Assembly: GCA_963969595.1 (NCBI GenBank)
Contig: OZ018409.1
Coordinates: 5,904,520-5,968,519 of the forward strand
DNA: 64,000 bases
Direction: 5' to 3'
DNA from: Neckera pumila
Lineage: Eukaryota > Streptophyta > Bryopsida > Hypnales > Neckeraceae
The notes beneath the pieces are model-generated. The model was given only the letters and a program-made list of their open reading frames with translations. It did no database searches and was not told the origin of the DNA. Within the stretch, counting starts at the first letter, position 1; each line of letters opens with the position of its first letter. Both the position numbers and the translations under genes were made by a program. Positions 60,601-64,000 of this stretch are shown here, piece after piece.

Positions 60601-62360
60601 GCCATGAATTTTATACACGCACAGCGCAGCATTGCCTGAACTTGTAATTGTGCAGTGGTTTGGCTCATGAAACAGAACAAACGAAGATACAGGTGAATCT
60701 CTCAAGTATTCTGAATAATGTAGAAATTTAAGTAAGATATAAGACTTAGTTCGGTGGATTTTCTCGTATGTCTCTTTATGCTTGGGAGGTGATCAGCCTC
60801 AGTGACTTTCAGTAACTCACCTTGCCTCGAGGTGGTGGCTTCATCCTCTGTGTCCGAGTCTGAATCTAAAACCTCCGTTCGTTCTGCCTCATCCGCAGTC
60901 TCTGCATCTGAATTAACCCTCTTATGCTGCAACATTCCCAGGTCTGCACATTTCAGTTACACGGGCTAGTGAGTTAAAACTCCAGACGAAGAACTACTAT
61001 CCTAGAGTTTTCAAACCTGCCAGACGTCAAAAGAAGTCGCTCTCACAGAGGTGATGGCAAAACCTGAGTCCCTAAGTGCCCAATGTACAAATTGGAAGTG
61101 AAATTTGGAAGCTAATAGTCGACAATAGTCGATAATAGTAATCTTCAAAACATGTTTCTATTGTTTAGAAGTGTAGAGTATGGTTTCATTTTTTCTATTG
61201 ATACATTTTATTACTTTCATTGAAGCTCCCTGATCGATTTATATCAACTCCTATAGATATGGAAGCGGACAAACTTGGCCACTCGGGCACCTTAGTGGTT
61301 AACTTCGATCCTGTTGAGAGCTCAAAATAGTTTTGGCAACTACAGAGTTTCCAAAAGAAATGGCATATTCCTCAAACAAACAAACGCAATGCTGCTAATG
61401 GAAAGCGGGACTTCAACTCAGAAGCCATGGGCTCAGATACAAGTCATACTTTTTGAGTGATCTCCACGAGGAAGGTGCGTCAACTTGCCCATCTCCTGTT
61501 CCACGTTGCCATAGCAGCCTAAATCATAATTATCAAGCAACTGAGTTTCCTGATAGACTTGCGTCCCTCCCAGTTTGGGTCTGTTATTCTCAGTGGTGAG
61601 CGGCGAATCGAAGAGTCCTCTGCCTCTACGTCTCTCCTCATGATCAACTTTACTGTAGTGAGCAGCATTATAGTGCTGCAGCAGCTGCGTTTCTTCATAA
61701 ACTCTGTCGTAATCACTATCTGAGCCATCCTCTTCTCCTGCATGTTGCTCATGTCCTTGCCGTTGCTCATCACCCTCTTCATCTGACTCCTCATCAAAAT
61801 CCTCATCTGACTGCTCTGGTTGTGCCCGAGAAAACTGTCGAGTGTAGAAGTCATTGCTTAAAAGTTGTTTTGACTCCATTCTAACATAGTCTCCTGCGAC
61901 ACAGGATTCGCTTGTCAATGCTGCTGTCTAAAGGAAAAACTTAAGCATAAAAAACTATCTCAAGCTTCAAACCAAGGAAACACCAGACACTTGGAATCCT
62001 AGTTACGCTTAAATGCTCCTGGTTTTCTAGAAAAAATGGTCATAGCTCTTGAAGACATCACAGTATTTCACTATACTTGAGAGGTAAGGGTTATTTTGCA
62101 ATGGATAGAAGTTTATGTAAGTAACTGCTCCGATAAATATAACATTGTCTTCAAGCTCTTAATGAAGTCCTGGTCGCGACACAGTTAACAAGGTAGGAAA
62201 GGGCCTTACCACTGGACCAAGATTTTAAGGGAAGGAAGTGCAGACCTTCCCTGTTCGGCATAAGCTGATTAATATTCTTATGAGATGGGCTCGGCAACCA
62301 GCTCCCAGATCCTCCATCACTTGAATTGAAAGATGACCCACCACTTTCGTCATCCTCCAT
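54646..62360 (-). CDS. MDC1/PTIP-like tandem-BRCT protein
   Basis: Ten exons join in phase (1456 residues): 62360-62210, 61923-61450, 60943-60821, 59623-58560, 58365-57579, 57218-56941, 56845-55919, 55787-55437, 55149-55041, 54752-54646. Residues 1-250 are acidic, with ETQLL motifs and clusters such as GSDSDYD and LDSDSDTEDEA. Exon 4 holds a TPATQL repeat. Exons 5-7 are basic and Ser-rich, probably disordered. The C-terminus from about residue 1250 forms two BRCT domains: ISVLFSHGLSEDIVKK, TRKAADCTHFVAEKF and FVVTFAWLESC, then LLQGIRVVLTPNISP, IAAIVLAAGGQ and, in the last exon, AQVYRSELILSGIISHHLDF. Tandem BRCT domains bind phosphoserine peptides; with ATM/ATR-type TQ sites this suggests a nuclear DNA-damage adaptor, as for plant BRCT proteins such as At3g21480. 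No damage is seen. The long third intron carries repeat R1. Confidence 0.88.
59400..59484 (-). repeat. 24-bp coding minisatellite (8-residue TPATQL repeat)
   Basis: Units start at 59401, 59425, 59449 and 59473, exactly 24 bp apart. On the minus strand they encode 8-residue repeats of the type TPATQLV within exon 4 of the BRCT gene. Confidence 0.85.
59698..60052 (-). repeat. Dispersed repeat R1, copy 3, inside intron 3 of the BRCT gene
   Basis: It starts 'actagtgtgccctatgccgt' and aligns with 53200-53632 in the same orientation, with a deletion in the first sub-block. Confidence 0.7.
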
Positions 62361-64000
62361 GATTTTCTACCACTAGCAGCATCTTCACAGCACCACCCGG
62401 CACTTCCTGGGTTTCGTCATTGGTCCTCTCCAGGTCTCAATGGGTATAAACTTCAGCACAACTTACAACCTGCAATAGAGCAGAACGAACTTGCTCAGTC
62501 GCCGGGGGAATTCTTCTGAGTGCTAGTCAAAAACATGGAGCTAATCCAATACCCCTGGCGATATACAATACTCCCATAATTTAGTTACAAATTGCTCAAG
62601 AGCTACTGAAGTTGCAATAGTGGCCTCCTTCAAATGCGGCGAAAGGCGTCGCCTGCAGAGTTGATCGCAGCGGGAAAAATTTAGGAAACCAAAGTCGAAT
62701 CTAAGCCTGTAGTGCACCGGGAATGAAATTTTTTACTAAACTAAGGTCGAAAGGCAGTCCCGATTTCTGTCTTTAAAAATCGAACCTCACGATGCTATAA
62801 AGTCGAATCGAATACTCCAGAGAAAAAGCAGTCACTCAATTCTCTCTTTTCTATGTTGGTGCCTCCCCTTCCAGAATTGTGTCAAACTCTAAAGCCTACA
62901 GAAGAGAAGGAACCAGGAATTCACGGTGCCGAAATCCCCCATATGCTCACGCCTTCTCTCGCCAGTAAGACATAGTCCGTAGCCAACAATAATTCTAGGG
63001 AAGCAGAGACAGCTTTGAACACGCCCTCGACCTCGCTCATTGACTGGGACAACCGTCAACTCCCTCTCCTCCTTACAAGCCAAGCCCTGGGCGAATTCGA
63101 TCAAAAGAAAAACAATCAACTAGTCGTTGTAAAAGCAAATTCAGCGGTGTCATCGCAATAGCCCGCGCACGCACGACCTGCACGACGAAACCCCTCCCAC
63201 GATCGCCAAAAAACCGACACCGCAAATAATCTCTAAAAAGAAAGCCTAAACCGCAAGCTTCCACGCCAGTAGGGTTACAACCAATGCCCAGTCCCACCAC
63301 TCGCCTCCGCCGGGATACCGCCAAAAGCGACCTCTCCAAGGCCCCCTCTCCGAAACCTGAAAACACGAGCCCTAACTAACACCGTCTCATCCACCCTCAA
63401 CAGCATCACCACCGCCATTGCCCTCCCCGTCACAACAAAAAACCAAACCCACTCACCAACAATCCTCCGAATCACACAATCTCCAGCGTCACTCGCATCC
63501 CGTCAATCCGCTCCTAAATTCCGATCATCCAAAACCCAAAAACAACCCCACGAGGAAAGAGGACAACGGTTCGAAGCGGCGGAGAAGCTCCGTGAGGAAG
63601 AAGCTCAAGGCGCTCCCAGGCTATGGCGGTCGGTGTTCATCAAAGCGCTGCAAAACACTCCCGGTGAGCGGAGAATTAGTCCCGAGAGACGAAGAAGACG
63701 ACTTCTGCAGCCAATTTTGGCTCCGTCCGCCTTATTTTTACTTTATCAAACCCTGGAAATGGTACCCACTACGACGACTACTGTGGCCCCTCCATCCATC
63801 AGTAGTCCCACGCAGCTGGCCGCCCCAGTGGTGGACCACCCCTTCCCAGCAGATTCCGACTGTTGACGACGATTCCTTCCTCAGTGGGAGAGAGCTCGCT
63901 CTGTCTGCAACTCTCTGACGCCCTCACTGTCTGCAACGAGCGCGCAATGGCGGGTTCCGCGTGATTTAAGGGCGCCCGTGAATTAGGGTTTCGGCTCGTT
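62361..64000 (-). promoter_or_regulatory. Upstream region and leader of the BRCT gene; possible divergent gene
   Basis: GC content rises to the right edge. A + strand frame (63418-63918; KRRRSSVRKKLKALPG, CSSKRCKTLPVSGE) is open for 166 codons but has no recognised domain. It could be leader sequence of the BRCT gene read in reverse, or the first exon of a divergent gene. I do not call it a gene. Confidence 0.4.
63983..63991 (-). promoter_or_regulatory. Telobox (AAACCCTAA)
   Basis: A plant telobox on the minus strand in the GC-rich sequence at the right edge, a typical position near transcription starts of housekeeping genes. Which gene it serves is not certain. Confidence 0.35.

Noticed and set aside
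63418..63918. 166-codon + strand frame
   Set aside because: GC-rich region open in several frames on both strands with no domain; not enough to call a gene.

Overview
The window is nuclear DNA of a land plant. Its genes have GT-AG introns and plant-type nuclear proteins (a DDR4-like DDT-domain protein, an MDC1/PTIP-like tandem-BRCT protein, a SUVR-type SET protein), and the mobile DNA is plant-like (CACTA, hAT, Stowaway-like and foldback MITEs). I cannot fix the lineage from sequence alone. The low-GC, gene-poor intergenic DNA does not discriminate between bryophyte, lycophyte, fern or seed plant.

Layout. 1-1221 (+): last exons of an unrecognised gene. 2143-7094: a MITE, an odd AT/ACGT-only block and a broken hAT transposase gene. 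9288-10946: a complete non-autonomous CACTA element with a TAG target duplication, a large internal palindrome and a tRNA-like hairpin. 11610-16840: a decayed partial duplicate of the 3' end and downstream flank of the BRCT gene found at 54.6-62.4 kb. 17014-19323 (-): an intact DDR4-like gene. 20.1-34.5 kb: AT-rich desert holding MITEs, tandem repeats and a relic of a second CACTA element.

34.5-47.7 kb is the most unusual part. It is clearly more GC-rich than its surroundings and holds two convergent multi-exon genes. The (+) gene (36014-42613) encodes a coiled coil, a RING-like zinc cluster and a SUVR-type pre-SET/SET/post-SET module. The (-) gene (46831-43275) encodes a protein that I judge to be DDE-transposase-like. 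Almost all splice junctions are still in phase, yet both genes are interrupted by nonsense codons. Both ends, the introns and the intergenic gap carry clusters of the palindrome AGTACT repeated about every 10 bp. I propose a large decayed mobile element that carried its own histone methyltransferase-like gene.

48.6-54.6 kb: more MITE-like and dispersed repeats and a tandem array. 54646-62360 (-): a ten-exon intact gene, 1456 codons before the stop, for a tandem-BRCT protein with a TQ-rich middle and acidic SDT-like clusters, probably a DNA-damage adaptor. 62.4-64.0 kb: its GC-rich upstream region. The two intact genes (DDR4-like, BRCT) both suggest chromatin or genome-maintenance roles; I see no operon-like coordination between them.
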